A stretch of DNA of 64,000 nucleotides from JAUIAI01 sp050633665 (GTDB taxonomy: Bacteria > Pseudomonadota > Gammaproteobacteria > Burkholderiales > Burkholderiaceae_E): NCBI GenBank assembly GCA_050633665.1, contig JBOEGY010000002.1, positions 372,001 through 436,000 on the forward strand. Reading direction: 5' to 3'. A program made the translations under genes and the position numbers. Each line of letters opens with the position of its first letter. Position 1 is the first letter of the stretch. The notes below the pieces were generated by a model that saw nothing but the letters and a program-made list of their open reading frames with translations, did no database searches and was not told the origin of the DNA. Of this stretch, positions 34,705 through 43,887 are shown piece by piece.

Positions 34705-36221
34705 GACACCTGCGCGCCGGGTTGGAACGCAGCCTCATACAAGTTCACCCGGTTTCTTTGAAGGCCCGTCAGTTCGCGGGTGATTGTCCCGTTATTGAAC
34801 ACCAGAATTCTATCGGCATTGTCCAGGACTTCTGCGTCCTCGGATGAATAAAGTATCAGCCCTGCGCCAGATCTGGCCAGCGCGCGCAGCTCCCGATACA
34901 GATCGGCCTTGGCTGCCAGATCAATGCCTTTAGTCGGGTCATCCAGTAGAAAGACGGTTGGCCGGTCTATCAACCAGCGGGCAATGACCACTTTTTGCTG
35001 ATTGCCGCCGGATAAAGATTCAATCGAATGAGCGAAGCCGGCGAATTTTGTCTTCAATGCCTTCAACGCCTTGATAGCAATCTTCGCGAGCGCGCCAGGC
35101 CGCGCGAGATACAAACCCGCCCGAAAGGCATGGACCGGAATCACGTTTTCTATGATGGAGCGCCCTGGAATGATGCCGTCATGCCGCCGATCGCCGGAGA
35201 CATAGGCCAGACCGGCTTTAATTGCAGAGCGGGGATCTTCCGGTGTAAGCGGCTGTCCCGCCAGGTAAACAGCTCCATCCTGAACAGCCGTCAACCCGAA
35301 CAGCGCCCGCAAGACGGCAGACTGTCCCTGGCCGTGAAGGCCGGCAAAGCCGAGAATTTCACCGCGGTTCAGGTGCAGACTTATCCTGGCAAAGTCAGGC
35401 CCGGTCAGGGCTTGTACCGAAAGCACCTGCTCGCCCTGGTCGTACGCGCTCGAAGTCGGGAGTTCTGTGGCATTGCTGGTCGTAATCGCTTGATCTCCGA
35501 CTAACAATTTCACCAGTGCCGGCTGATCAAGTGCTGCAAGCGCCTGGGTGGCCACCACAGCACCGTCTCTGATCACTGACACCTGATCCCCAATCTGGAA
35601 GATCTCATCCATTCGATGTGAAATAAAAATAATGCTACGTCCCTGCCCACGCAACTCCCGAAGCACTGAAAAAAAGCACTCGACTTGCGCCCGGTCCAGC
35701 GCCGACGTTGGCTCGTCGAAAATAAGAACTGGCGCCTCAGTGGCCAGCGTCTTCATTATTTCGACCAGTTGCTTCTGATCGGCGCGTAACGATCCGACCA
35801 GCGTGTCGGCGGTAAATCCAGTGCCGCATACGGATGCAAACCGTTCAATCAGCGCGGCAGCCCGCTGTCTGACCGCGCGCCGATCCACCAGAAAACCAAG
35901 ACGCACTGGCAGAGCGGACAAACAGATGTTTTCAGCAACCGAGCGATTATCAGCCAGACTCAGTTCTTGATAAAAGACGCCAATCCCCAGTTCCAGAGAG
36001 GCTTTTGGTCCCGAAACACGGACAGGTTGGCCGTCCAGAATGACTTGCCCACTATCGGGCCGAATACTGCCCGCGACAATCTTGCACAAGGTCGATTTAC
36101 CTGAGCCGTTTGGTCCCATCAGCACGTGAATCTCACCAGGGGCAATGCTCAGATCTGCCTGGCGCACGGCCTGTGTGGCACCGTACGCCTTGCTCACAGC
36201 AGATAGCTTCAGGCGAGTCAT
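34701..36221 (-). CDS. Sugar ABC transporter ATP-binding protein (RbsA-like, double)
   Basis: A 506-residue protein with two fused ATP-binding cassettes, the form used by ribose/galactose-type importers. The first cassette has Walker A GPNGSGKSTL (37-46) and Walker B with LIFDEPTSALD. The second has GLHGQGQSAVLRAL in place of a canonical Walker A, signature LSGGNQQKVVIARWL and Walker B VFLLDDPTKGID. The degenerate second P-loop is usual in this family. It lies 19 bp after the binding-protein gene. Confidence 0.95.
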   Translation of the reverse strand: MTRLKLSAVSKAYGATQAVRQADLSIAPGEIHVLMGPNGSGKSTLCKIVAGSIRPDSGQVILDGQPVRVSGPKASLELGIGVFYQELSLADNRSVAENICLSALPVRLGFLVDRRAVRQRAAALIERFASVCGTGFTADTLVGSLRADQKQLVEIMKTLATEAPVLIFDEPTSALDRAQVECFFSVLRELRGQGRSIIFISHRMDEIFQIGDQVSVIRDGAVVATQALAALDQPALVKLLVGDQAITTSNATELPTSSAYDQGEQVLSVQALTGPDFARISLHLNRGEILGFAGLHGQGQSAVLRALFGLTAVQDGAVYLAGQPLTPEDPRSAIKAGLAYVSGDRRHDGIIPGRSIIENVIPVHAFRAGLYLARPGALAKIAIKALKALKTKFAGFAHSIESLSGGNQQKVVIARWLIDRPTVFLLDDPTKGIDLAAKADLYRELRALARSGAGLILYSSEDAEVLDNADRILVFNNGTITRELTGLQRNRVNLYEAAFQPGAQVS

Positions 36222-36240
36222 GAGGATTGGCCGGGCGCGA

Positions 36241-37266
36241 TTACTTGAACAGCTTCTCGGCCTGCTCGATACTGAACGAACTGGTGTAGGAGTAATACCC
36301 AGGCTTACCGGTCACAGCTTCCTGCGCTGCTTTGACATTCTGTTTGTCAATGAACGGAATGGGCAGGTACATCGCATTCTTGTATTGTCCGGCAGTAGCC
36401 GGCGTTTTCAGCGTTTTACCTTGCAGCATCAGGACGGCGACGTTTAAGGCACTGGCCATCACGCCGGGTGGGTTGACCGAAGCCCCTGAATTCAAACCTT
36501 CCCCAACCCACTTATCGAGGAAATCTTTACGGATCTCGCCAGTAGCGGCAATCTCCGCTGTCTTGCCAGCGCTCACAATAGATTTCCAGGCGCCATCAGC
36601 CATGCCATCCTGTACCCAGACGCCGTTAATATCCGGAAATGTTGCCAGCAAATTCTGCATCGCCTGCTGACCTTTTGCCTGATCCCAGTTGGCGTTGACC
36701 TCGTTGACCAGTTCAATGCCTGGATACTCTTTGAAAACAGCCTGATACCCGGCGACCCTCATCTGGTTCGCCGGATGACCGGCGACCCCGTTGATAGCAA
36801 CCACTTTTCCTTTGCCGCCAAGCGTCTCGGCCAGCCACTTGGCACTGTTGGCCGCCCAGGCTTTCTGATCGATCCCCACGTATAGCGCGTCAGGTGAGGA
36901 GACTTCGGCATCGGTCGAAATAACCAGAATGCCTGCTGTCTTCGCCTTGGCAAAAATCGGATCAAAGGCAGTTGGACTATTTGGATTGATGATGATTGCG
37001 TTGACGCCCTCATTGATGAAATTACGAACATGGGCAATCTGTCCGGGTACATCCACATTAGTACTCTGAACAACTACCTCGACCTCCACGCCTTTTGCCT
37101 TCCAGGCGGCAGCGGCAGCTTTGGCTTCGTCAATCATCTGGGTGCGCCACTCGGACCCGATCCAGCCATTGGACAGGCCAATCTTGAAGTCTGCCGCCAT
37201 TGCAGCCGGGGCAAGAACGGTTGCCGCAAATGCGGTCGCCAGCAGGGATTTCGTGAATCGCTTCAT
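36241..37266 (-). CDS. Periplasmic sugar-binding protein (importer component)
   Basis: A 341-residue periplasmic binding protein of type I (ribose-binding-protein-like). Start ATG 37266 follows GGAG at 8 bases; an ATG 12 bases upstream is less well placed. The signal peptide ends near AMAA (about 24). The mature start DFKIGLSNGWIGSEWRTQMIDE and the block NEGVNAIIINPNSP are typical. It is the first and presumably most expressed gene of the operon, and determines which sugar or polyol is imported; this cannot be read from sequence. Confidence 0.93.
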   Translation of the reverse strand: MKRFTKSLLATAFAATVLAPAAMAADFKIGLSNGWIGSEWRTQMIDEAKAAAAAWKAKGVEVEVVVQSTNVDVPGQIAHVRNFINEGVNAIIINPNSPTAFDPIFAKAKTAGILVISTDAEVSSPDALYVGIDQKAWAANSAKWLAETLGGKGKVVAINGVAGHPANQMRVAGYQAVFKEYPGIELVNEVNANWDQAKGQQAMQNLLATFPDINGVWVQDGMADGAWKSIVSAGKTAEIAATGEIRKDFLDKWVGEGLNSGASVNPPGVMASALNVAVLMLQGKTLKTPATAGQYKNAMYLPIPFIDKQNVKAAQEAVTGKPGYYSYTSSFSIEQAEKLFK

Positions 37267-37298
37267 TGTCATCTCCATTATTTTTTGGTGTGCGATTC

Positions 37299-37328
37299 AT
37301 TGTAGGCAGAAAATGTAATCGATTACAA
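37299..37328 (-). promoter_or_regulatory. Promoter of the sugar importer operon
   Basis: On the minus strand TTGTAA (37323-37328) and TACAAT (37299-37304) are separated by 18 bases. The -10 box matches the consensus in five of six positions. The predicted transcript would start about 25-30 bases before the binding-protein ATG. The LacI-type operator overlaps the -35 box and spacer. Confidence 0.6.
37314..37327. promoter_or_regulatory. LacI-type operator, perfect palindrome
   Basis: TGTAATCGATTACA is a perfect 14-base palindrome with the central CG usual for LacI-family sites. It lies between the -35 and -10 boxes of the operon that encodes a LacI regulator, so repression by occlusion is likely. 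The link to this regulator is inferred from position. Confidence 0.75.
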
Positions 37329-37422
37329 ACTGGTCATCCATACAGGCTACTGCGGAAAAATCACGAGAAATGGCTTGTGAACCGTTAAACCGCCGGACCG
37401 GCGACCGTCAAGGCCGCCAGTG

Positions 37423-38385
37423 TCAGTTTTGGGCGGCGGGGGGTGTGGCGCCCTTGATTACCGTCATGGCGGTTGCCACCAGGGATGCCGGGTCAGTCAG
37501 CGTAGCCGGCAGGATCATCGTATTGCCTTCCTTGGCCAGCTCGCCAAACGCCTCTACATATTTTTCGGCAACCTGCAGGTTAATCGCCTGCATGCCCCCT
37601 GGGCGTTCAATCGCCGTAGAGACCAGTTCAATCGAAGAAGCGGTGGCCTTGGCTATGGTTTCAATCGCATTCGCTTCACCAGCGGCCCGATTGATTGCCG
37701 CCTGTCGTTCGCCTTCAGAACGTGCAATATTGGCCTCGCGTTCACCGGTAGCCAGATTGATTTCTTCTTGTTTACGGCCTTCGGATTCAGCAATTCGGGC
37801 GCGTTTTTCGCGCTCTGCGGTGATCTGCGACTGCATCGCCCGCAAGATGTCTGCCGGCGGGGTCAGGTCTTTGATTTCGTAGCGCAAGACCTTGACGCCC
37901 CAGTTCAAGGCGGCTTCGTCCAGTGAGGCCACAATGCTGGAATTGATCGAATCGCGCTCTTCAAAGGTTCGATCCAGCTCGAGTCGTCCGATTACTGACC
38001 GCAGCGTGGTTTGCGACAACTGCGTAATGGCGACGATGTAATTGCTAGACCCGTAAGAGGCACGCATTGGATCGGTCACCTGAAAGTACAACACACCATC
38101 AACCGTCAACTGGGTGTTATCACGAGTAATACAGATCTGGCTGGGCACATCCAGTGGCACTTCCTTCAGCGAGTGCTTGTAAGCCACTTTGTCGACGAAC
38201 GGAATAATCAGATTCAGGCCCGGCGAGAGTGTCTTGGTGTATTTGCCGAGTCGCTCGATGATCCAGGCTTGCTGCTGCGGGACTTGCTTCACACCTTTGA
38301 CAAGGAAAACAATCGCGATCGCCAGAATAATTAGCGCGATTACCGCCGCGCCACTAAGCGCGCCCAGTTCGTTGAGCATTGGCAT
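37423..38385 (-). CDS. SPFH/stomatin-family membrane protein (QmcA-like)
   Basis: A 320-residue protein with one N-terminal transmembrane helix (about 14-32) followed by the SPFH band-7 domain: VPQQQAWIIERLGKY, SPGLNLIIPFVDKV, DNTQLTVDGVLYFQVTD. A long Ala/Glu-rich coiled coil (about 195-270) follows, with EREKRARIAESEGRKQEEI. Members assemble membrane microdomain scaffolds and often regulate FtsH-type proteases. The ATG has a GAGG site. It lies 35 bp after an NfeD-type gene, the classical partner of this family. Confidence 0.92.
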   Translation of the reverse strand: MPMLNELGALSGAAVIALIILAIAIVFLVKGVKQVPQQQAWIIERLGKYTKTLSPGLNLIIPFVDKVAYKHSLKEVPLDVPSQICITRDNTQLTVDGVLYFQVTDPMRASYGSSNYIVAITQLSQTTLRSVIGRLELDRTFEERDSINSSIVASLDEAALNWGVKVLRYEIKDLTPPADILRAMQSQITAEREKRARIAESEGRKQEEINLATGEREANIARSEGERQAAINRAAGEANAIETIAKATASSIELVSTAIERPGGMQAINLQVAEKYVEAFGELAKEGNTMILPATLTDPASLVATAMTVIKGATPPAAQN

Positions 38386-38420
38386 ATATTCCTCGGGTGG
38401 TTTTTTTAGAGCTTTTGATT

Positions 38421-38861
38421 CTACCGATCAGCGGCGGGGGCAACAATCAAGACATTTCCGTTGACCTGCCGGATGAAATGTTCGCCGGGCTGGCCCTGAA
38501 CAGACTCGCCATCGCCCTGACCGGGTTCAAGCTCGACCTGCCAGGTCGCCCCGCGATAACGCACCTCGGTACGGGTTGGAGAGGTCCAGACCGCAACCGT
38601 CACCCGCCCGCCGACATCCAGTGATTCGTGCGCATTCGGTCTGTCGCTCTTTTGCCGGGCACGCAACCAGAAGGCTCCGGCCACTGCACCGACAGCCGCA
38701 GCCAGCAATTGCCATGCAAAACCGAAACCCATATACGCAACAACGCCGGCGACTGCCGCTCCCAGTGCCAGAAACAACAAGAAAAACGTGCCCGTGAACA
38801 GCTCGGCCAGTCCAAGGCCGAGCGCCAACAACCACCAGAGCACTGAGGGATCAATAATCAT
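38421..38861 (-). CDS. NfeD-family membrane protein (short form)
   Basis: A 146-residue protein from ATG 38861, which overlaps the ppsA stop at ATGA. Three hydrophobic segments (about 8-70) precede a soluble OB-fold-like NfeD C-terminal domain: SLDVGGRVTVAVWTSPTRTEVRYRG-type strands and GEHFIRQVNGNVLIV. The short NfeD form lacks the ClpP-like protease domain and is normally paired with a stomatin, as here. It probably shares transcription with ppsA. Confidence 0.9.
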   Translation of the reverse strand: MIIDPSVLWWLLALGLGLAELFTGTFFLLFLALGAAVAGVVAYMGFGFAWQLLAAAVGAVAGAFWLRARQKSDRPNAHESLDVGGRVTVAVWTSPTRTEVRYRGATWQVELEPGQGDGESVQGQPGEHFIRQVNGNVLIVAPAADR

Positions 38862-41269
38862 CCGGCCAAACGCTGCCAGGTATCGATTACGGTGTCCGGA
38901 TTCAGGGAGATCGAATTGATGCCCTGAGCCATCAGCCACTCAGCCAGATCAGCATGGTCCGACGGACCTTGCCCGCAGATGCCGACATATTTGCCAGCCC
39001 GGTTACAGGCGCTAATTGCACTTTCAAGCATCTTCTTGACAGCAGGATCTCGCTCATCAAATCCCTCTGCGACCAGACCGGAGTCCCGATCCAGGCCGAG
39101 AGTCAATTGCGTCAGATCATTGGAGCCGATCGAGAAACCGTCAAAGAACTCGAGGAACTCGTCAGCCAGAATGGCATTGGATGGCAACTCGCACATCATG
39201 ACCAGACGCAATCCGCCTTTGCCGTCGGCGTCAGCCCCCGAGCCGCGAGCCAGACCGTTCTGCGCCAGCAAGTCCACAACGCCTTCTGCCTCTTTCAGGG
39301 TTCGAACGAACGGGACCATCAGTTCCACGTTGGTCAGACCCATCTTTTCCCGCACGCGGCGCATGGCTTCGCACTCGAGGTCAAAACACTCGCGGAAACT
39401 CTCCGAGAGATAGCGCGAGGCGCCACGAAAACCGAGCATCGGATTTTCTTCTTCCGGCTCATAGCGGGAGCCACCGATCAGCTTGCGATATTCGTTGGAC
39501 TTGAAATCGGATAAACGCACGATAACCGGCTTGGGCCAAAAGGCTGCCGCAATCGTGGCAACCCCTTCAGCAAGCCGGTCCACGTAAAAAGCACGGGGTG
39601 ACGCATGCCCACGGGCAACACTCTCAACCGCCTTCTTCAGGTCCGGGTCAATGTTCGGATATTCGAGAATCGCCAGCGGATGAATCCCGATATTGTTGTT
39701 GATAATAAACTCAAGCCGTGCGAGCCCCACGCCTTCATTTGGCAACTGGGCAAACTCGAACGCCAGATCCGGGTTGCCGACATTCATCATGATCTTGACC
39801 GGGACCTCCGGCATGACGCCGGTTTCAATTTCAGTGACTTCGGTCTCCAGCAATCCTTCGTAGATATTGCCGGTATCCCCTTCTGCGCAGGACACCGTGA
39901 CGAAAGCGCCATTACCCAGACGGCTGGTCGCATCGCCACATCCGACGACTGCCGGTATGCCGAGTTCACGCGCGATAATGGCTGCGTGGCAGGTGCGACC
40001 GCCCCGGTTGGTCACAATAGCTGAGGCCAGCTTCATGACCGGCTCCCAGTTCGGGTCGGTCATGTCAGTTACCAGAATATCGCCACTTTCAACGACATCC
40101 ATCTGACTCGAATCGCTGACAATCCGAACTTTTCCGGCGCCGACCTTCTGACCGATCGCGCGACCGGTCGCGAGCACTTCGGAAACGCCTTTCAGTTTGA
40201 AACGCTGTTGACGGGTTCCGCTGGCCCGCGACTTCACAGTCTCAGGGCGCGCCTGCAGGATGTAAAGCTGATTATCGTTGCCGTCCAGGCCCCACTCGAT
40301 ATCCATCGGCCGCTGGTAATGCTTTTCGATGATCTGCGCATAGCGGGCCAGCTCAATGACTTGTTCGTCCGTCAGCGAATAGCGGTTACGTTGCTCAACT
40401 GGTACGTCAACCGTGCGAACCGTACGACCGACTGAGCTTTCCGGTGCTTCTTCAGTGCCATCGGAAAACTCCATCTTGATCAGTTTGGAACCAAGTTGAC
40501 GACGAATCAGCGCCTGCTTTCCCGCCTCGAGCATCGGCTTGTGAACAAAGAACTCGTCCGGGTTGACAGCCCCCTGAACCACCGTCTCGCCGAGCCCGTA
40601 GGCGCTGGTCACGAAGACAACATCACTGAAACCCGATTCAGTATCAATCGTAAACATCACGCCGGCCGCGCCACGGTCGGAACGAACCATGCGCTGAATA
40701 CCGGCAGACAAGGCCACGTCGGCATGGGCGAACCCTTTGTGAACCCGGTAGGAAATCGCCCGGTCGTTATACAGAGAGGCGAATACATGTCGGATACGGT
40801 CGAGGACATCTTCAATGCCGACGACGTTTAGGTAGGTCTCCTGCTGCCCGGCGAACGAGGCGTCGGGCAGGTCTTCTGCTGTGGCCGATGAGCGGACAGC
40901 AACCGAGATCGGCTCGGAAGAGCCGGCCTGCAAAGTGTCATAGGCTTCACGAATGCTGGATTCAAGAGCAGCCGGGAGCGGCGCATCAATGATCCACTGA
41001 CGAATTTGTGCGCCACGCTCTGCCAGCGCTTTTACATCTTCAATATTTAGATCTGCCAGCGCGTCAGCAATACGACTGGTTAGCCCGTTTTGTTCGAGGA
41101 ATTCCCGAAACGCCTGTGCGGTGGTTGCAAACCCGCCAGGCACGCGAACGCCGGCCTTGGCCAGCTGGCTGATCATCTCACCGAGGGAGGAATTCTTGCC
41201 GCCAACGATCTCCACATCGGTCATTCTGAGCTGCTCAAACGGCAGAACATGTTGGTTACTTGAGGTCAT
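38858..41269 (-). CDS. ppsA: Phosphoenolpyruvate synthase
   Basis: An 803-residue enzyme that converts pyruvate and ATP to PEP, AMP and phosphate for gluconeogenesis. Start ATG 41269 gives the usual MTSSNQHVLPFEQL...VGGKNSSLGEM N-terminus. The pyruvate/PEP-binding ATP-grasp domain is N-terminal. The phosphohistidine domain has GGRTCHAAIIARELGIPAVVG (catalytic His near 430). The PEP-utilising barrel ends with MCELPSN and CGQGPSDHADLAEW, including the active-site Cys. It is divergent from ppsR, its regulator, and overlaps nfeD downstream. Confidence 0.96.
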   Translation of the reverse strand: MTSSNQHVLPFEQLRMTDVEIVGGKNSSLGEMISQLAKAGVRVPGGFATTAQAFREFLEQNGLTSRIADALADLNIEDVKALAERGAQIRQWIIDAPLPAALESSIREAYDTLQAGSSEPISVAVRSSATAEDLPDASFAGQQETYLNVVGIEDVLDRIRHVFASLYNDRAISYRVHKGFAHADVALSAGIQRMVRSDRGAAGVMFTIDTESGFSDVVFVTSAYGLGETVVQGAVNPDEFFVHKPMLEAGKQALIRRQLGSKLIKMEFSDGTEEAPESSVGRTVRTVDVPVEQRNRYSLTDEQVIELARYAQIIEKHYQRPMDIEWGLDGNDNQLYILQARPETVKSRASGTRQQRFKLKGVSEVLATGRAIGQKVGAGKVRIVSDSSQMDVVESGDILVTDMTDPNWEPVMKLASAIVTNRGGRTCHAAIIARELGIPAVVGCGDATSRLGNGAFVTVSCAEGDTGNIYEGLLETEVTEIETGVMPEVPVKIMMNVGNPDLAFEFAQLPNEGVGLARLEFIINNNIGIHPLAILEYPNIDPDLKKAVESVARGHASPRAFYVDRLAEGVATIAAAFWPKPVIVRLSDFKSNEYRKLIGGSRYEPEEENPMLGFRGASRYLSESFRECFDLECEAMRRVREKMGLTNVELMVPFVRTLKEAEGVVDLLAQNGLARGSGADADGKGGLRLVMMCELPSNAILADEFLEFFDGFSIGSNDLTQLTLGLDRDSGLVAEGFDERDPAVKKMLESAISACNRAGKYVGICGQGPSDHADLAEWLMAQGINSISLNPDTVIDTWQRLAG

Positions 41270-41603
41270 GAAACGTCCAAAAAAAAGAAAATTCTGGTTC
41301 GCCAAAGCGTTATAGCCATCAGCCTGACACCTGAACCCATAGGCTCATTCGGGTTGATCGCTGCAAGACTCTGGTAAGGGCGCCACGCAGTGGTTGATGG
41401 ATCGGAGATCCAGTTTCCGGATATCGACGACCGGCGTCATATTTTACGGCCTGAATGAGTCAAATTCCGCGACAAATGGCGTGTTGAACCCACTTTTCAG
41501 TGGTAAGCAGGCTTGTAAATCGGTATCAATCAGACAAAAAGGCCGCTGACTTCGCTTTCGCGCCACAATATGGGGAATGTTGACAACACAGTGAGCGGGC
41601 ACA
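41270..41603. other. Divergent ppsA/ppsR intergenic region
   Basis: About 330 bp without a gene. It holds a candidate ppsA promoter at 41436-41463 and a short inverted repeat, TGGATC-GGA-GATCCA, at 41398-41412, which lies in the untranslated leader of ppsA. I did not find a clear ppsR promoter, although TTGACA-like sequence occurs at 41580-41585. Confidence 0.6.
41436..41463 (-). promoter_or_regulatory. Candidate ppsA promoter
   Basis: On the minus strand TTGACT (41458-41463) and TATGAC (41436-41441) are 16 bases apart. The -35 box matches five of six and the -10 box four of six consensus bases. It would give an untranslated leader of about 160 bases before ppsA. Confidence 0.4.
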
Positions 41604-42428
41604 TTGGACAAGGCAGACAAAGAGTATGAGCGTTCCGTCTTTTTCGTTTCGGACGGAACCGGCATAACCGCCGAGACTTTCGGCGGAGCTTTGCTGAGTC
41701 AGTTCGATGATCTCCTGATTCGGGAGCTTCGATTGCCTTTTGTCGATTCAATTGAAAAGGCAATGGCTGCCGTAGAACGGATCAACGAGCAAGCCAGGAA
41801 AGACCGTTATCGCCCGCTGGTTTTCTCAACGCTGATTAACACCGAGATTAACGAGATCGTCGGACGCGCGAACTGCCGGTTTCTCGAGATGTTTCAGACA
41901 TTCATGCCATTGCTGGAAGTAGAGCTGGATGCCCATTCGTCGCATCGGGTCGGCCGTTCCCATACGGCCGCGGATTCCGAAACCTACGATCGGCGTATGT
42001 CTGCAATCAACTATTCACTGGCCCACGACGACGGGCAGTCAAATCAGGATCTGGCCGAGGCTGATGTCGTGCTGGTTGGTGTCTCGCGAAGCGGCAAAAC
42101 ACCAACCAGCCTGTATCTTGCTCTTCAACACGGTATCAAGGCGGCAAACTATCCGCTGATTCCCGAAGACTTCGACCGCAAACGCCTGCCCGACGCGCTA
42201 TACAAAATCAAGGAGCGCTTGTTTGGTTTATCAATTGCGCCCGAGCGCCTGGCTGAAGTGCGTAACGAGCGCCGTCCTAATAGCCGATATGCGTCCCTGC
42301 ACAATTGCCGGGTAGAGGTCGCAGAGGCCGAAGCCATGATGCGCCGGGAACAAATAAGCTGGGTCTCATCGACCAATATGTCGATTGAGGAGATTGCCGC
42401 AATCGTGATGCAACGGCTGGAAAAATAA
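41604..42428 (+). CDS. ppsR: PEP synthase regulatory protein (kinase/phosphotransferase)
   Basis: A 274-residue bifunctional enzyme that inactivates PEP synthase by ADP-dependent phosphorylation of a threonine and reactivates it by phosphate-dependent dephosphorylation. The N-terminus SVFFVSDGTGITAETFG is diagnostic for the family. The P-loop is GVSRSGKTPTS (near 156). The start is TTG 41604, close to the first conserved residue. It is divergent from ppsA, the usual arrangement in betaproteobacteria. Confidence 0.95.
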   Translation: MDKADKEYERSVFFVSDGTGITAETFGGALLSQFDDLLIRELRLPFVDSIEKAMAAVERINEQARKDRYRPLVFSTLINTEINEIVGRANCRFLEMFQTFMPLLEVELDAHSSHRVGRSHTAADSETYDRRMSAINYSLAHDDGQSNQDLAEADVVLVGVSRSGKTPTSLYLALQHGIKAANYPLIPEDFDRKRLPDALYKIKERLFGLSIAPERLAEVRNERRPNSRYASLHNCRVEVAEAEAMMRREQISWVSSTNMSIEEIAAIVMQRLEK

Positions 42429-42457
42429 CCGCGCTGCTGACCGACCGGCTGGCGAAT

Positions 42458-43312
42458 CTAAGAACGTTGCCGCCGCTGTTCGAACAGCGCCACCGCTACG
42501 GCGGCAGCGACATTCATTGATTCAACACCACTGACCTGATCAATCGTCACGGGAATCACCCGCGGATCACCAAGCAGGGCGTCGCTTAAGCCCTGCCCTT
42601 CACTGCCGGCCAACCACAGAGTCGCCGCCCGCAGATCGACCTGTGTCAGGTTCTGGGTCTGGCGCGCCTGCCCCGGAGCAACCAGGGCGCAGATCTGCTG
42701 GCCGTCCAGCCAGTCATCAGTCAATTGCTCGACAGCGATGCCTTCATGCACGGCCAATGAAAAGTGCGCCCCCATTGCCGAACGCAATACTTTCGGCGCC
42801 CAACTGAACGCCGCGCCAGGCGAAGTCAGCACACTGCCAAGACCAGCCGCAGCACTGGTCCGCAGAATGGAACCAACGTTACCCGGATCCTGAACTCGGT
42901 CCAGGTATAGGCTATCACCGACCAAACGCTCCGGTAAACAAGGCCTGGGCGTATCAATGACTGCTAACGGGCCTTGGCCGTTTTCAACCTGGGAGACTTT
43001 TTTGAATAGTGTCGGCGTCAGGCAGAGGGTGCGAGGAATCTGCTCTCGGCCGCTTGCACCACCGGTTTGTATGGATTCAAGCAATGTAGTGGTCTCGGCG
43101 GATTGACGAGATTCATCGCAAACGAACAGCCAGTGCATGCCTCCACCGACGCCATTGCGGCCAAAATTCGCTTGCCAGAACGATTCGATCAAATGCACGC
43201 CTTCAATGACACTGCGCCCGGTTCGACGTCGCTCCCGAGAAGATTCAACCAGGCGAATCAGTTTGCGAAAAGTCTCGTTCTGCGGCGAGTCTATAAAAGC
43301 ATCGATGATCAT
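42458..43312 (-). CDS. TrmH/SpoU-family RNA 2'-O-methyltransferase
   Basis: A 284-residue SAM-dependent RNA methyltransferase. ATG 43312 is chosen because GGGGAGG lies five bases before it; a GTG six bases upstream is too close to that site. The N-terminal part (about 10-95) resembles a substrate-binding domain. The SPOUT domain shows DRVQDPGNVGSILRTSAAAG, LAGSEGQGL and the knot motif ESMNVAAAVAVALFE. The target nucleotide, in rRNA or tRNA, cannot be read from sequence. It begins just after the rnhB stop. Confidence 0.93.
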   Translation of the reverse strand: MIIDAFIDSPQNETFRKLIRLVESSRERRRTGRSVIEGVHLIESFWQANFGRNGVGGGMHWLFVCDESRQSAETTTLLESIQTGGASGREQIPRTLCLTPTLFKKVSQVENGQGPLAVIDTPRPCLPERLVGDSLYLDRVQDPGNVGSILRTSAAAGLGSVLTSPGAAFSWAPKVLRSAMGAHFSLAVHEGIAVEQLTDDWLDGQQICALVAPGQARQTQNLTQVDLRAATLWLAGSEGQGLSDALLGDPRVIPVTIDQVSGVESMNVAAAVAVALFEQRRQRS

Positions 43313-43314
43313 CG

Positions 43315-43887
43315 TCACCTCCCCAGAGCTTCGATGGCGTTTGCTACCGGCGCGAAGCTTTTGCGGTGCTGCTCACAAGGCCCGTGTTCTTTCAGAAGTT
43401 GCCGGTGTTCGGCAGTCGGATAGCCTTTGTGTCGATCGAAGCCGTAAATCGGGTATTCCTGATGCAGCAGAACCATTTGCTGATCACGAACGGTCTTTGC
43501 CAGAATGGATGCCGCTGCTATCGCTGCATCCCGATCGTCGCCGCCGACCAGTGTCTCAGTGGCCATCGGCAGCTCGGGAGCCCGGTTGCCATCGATTCTC
43601 GCAAGATCCGGCGCTGGTGTTAGCGCCAGAACCGCCCGACGCATCGCCAGCATTGAGGCGTGCAAGATGTTCAGTTCGTCTATTTCGTCGGGGCTCGCCT
43701 GCGCCACAGCAAATCCTAATGCGCGCTGGCGAATTTGAATCGCCAGCAGTTCTCTTCGTTTCGCGGAGAGTTTTTTGGAGTCCCGTAAACCTTCAATAGG
43801 GTTGGCCGGATCCAGAATGACCGCAGCAGCAACAACAGCACCGACCAATGGTCCGCGCCCAGCTTCGTCCACCCCGCAGATCAACAC
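43315..43887 (-). CDS. rnhB: Ribonuclease HII
   Basis: A 190-residue enzyme that removes single ribonucleotides from DNA and RNA-DNA hybrids. The N-terminal GVDEAGRGPLVGAVVAAAVIL supplies the catalytic D7 and E8. ARIDGNRAPEL and DRDAAIAAASILAKTVRD hold the remaining metal ligands. The start is GTG 43887, overlapping the lpxB stop (GTGTTGA). It is the distal part of the lipid A gene block, a conserved order. Confidence 0.96.
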   Translation of the reverse strand: MLICGVDEAGRGPLVGAVVAAAVILDPANPIEGLRDSKKLSAKRRELLAIQIRQRALGFAVAQASPDEIDELNILHASMLAMRRAVLALTPAPDLARIDGNRAPELPMATETLVGGDDRDAAIAAASILAKTVRDQQMVLLHQEYPIYGFDRHKGYPTAEHRQLLKEHGPCEQHRKSFAPVANAIEALGR

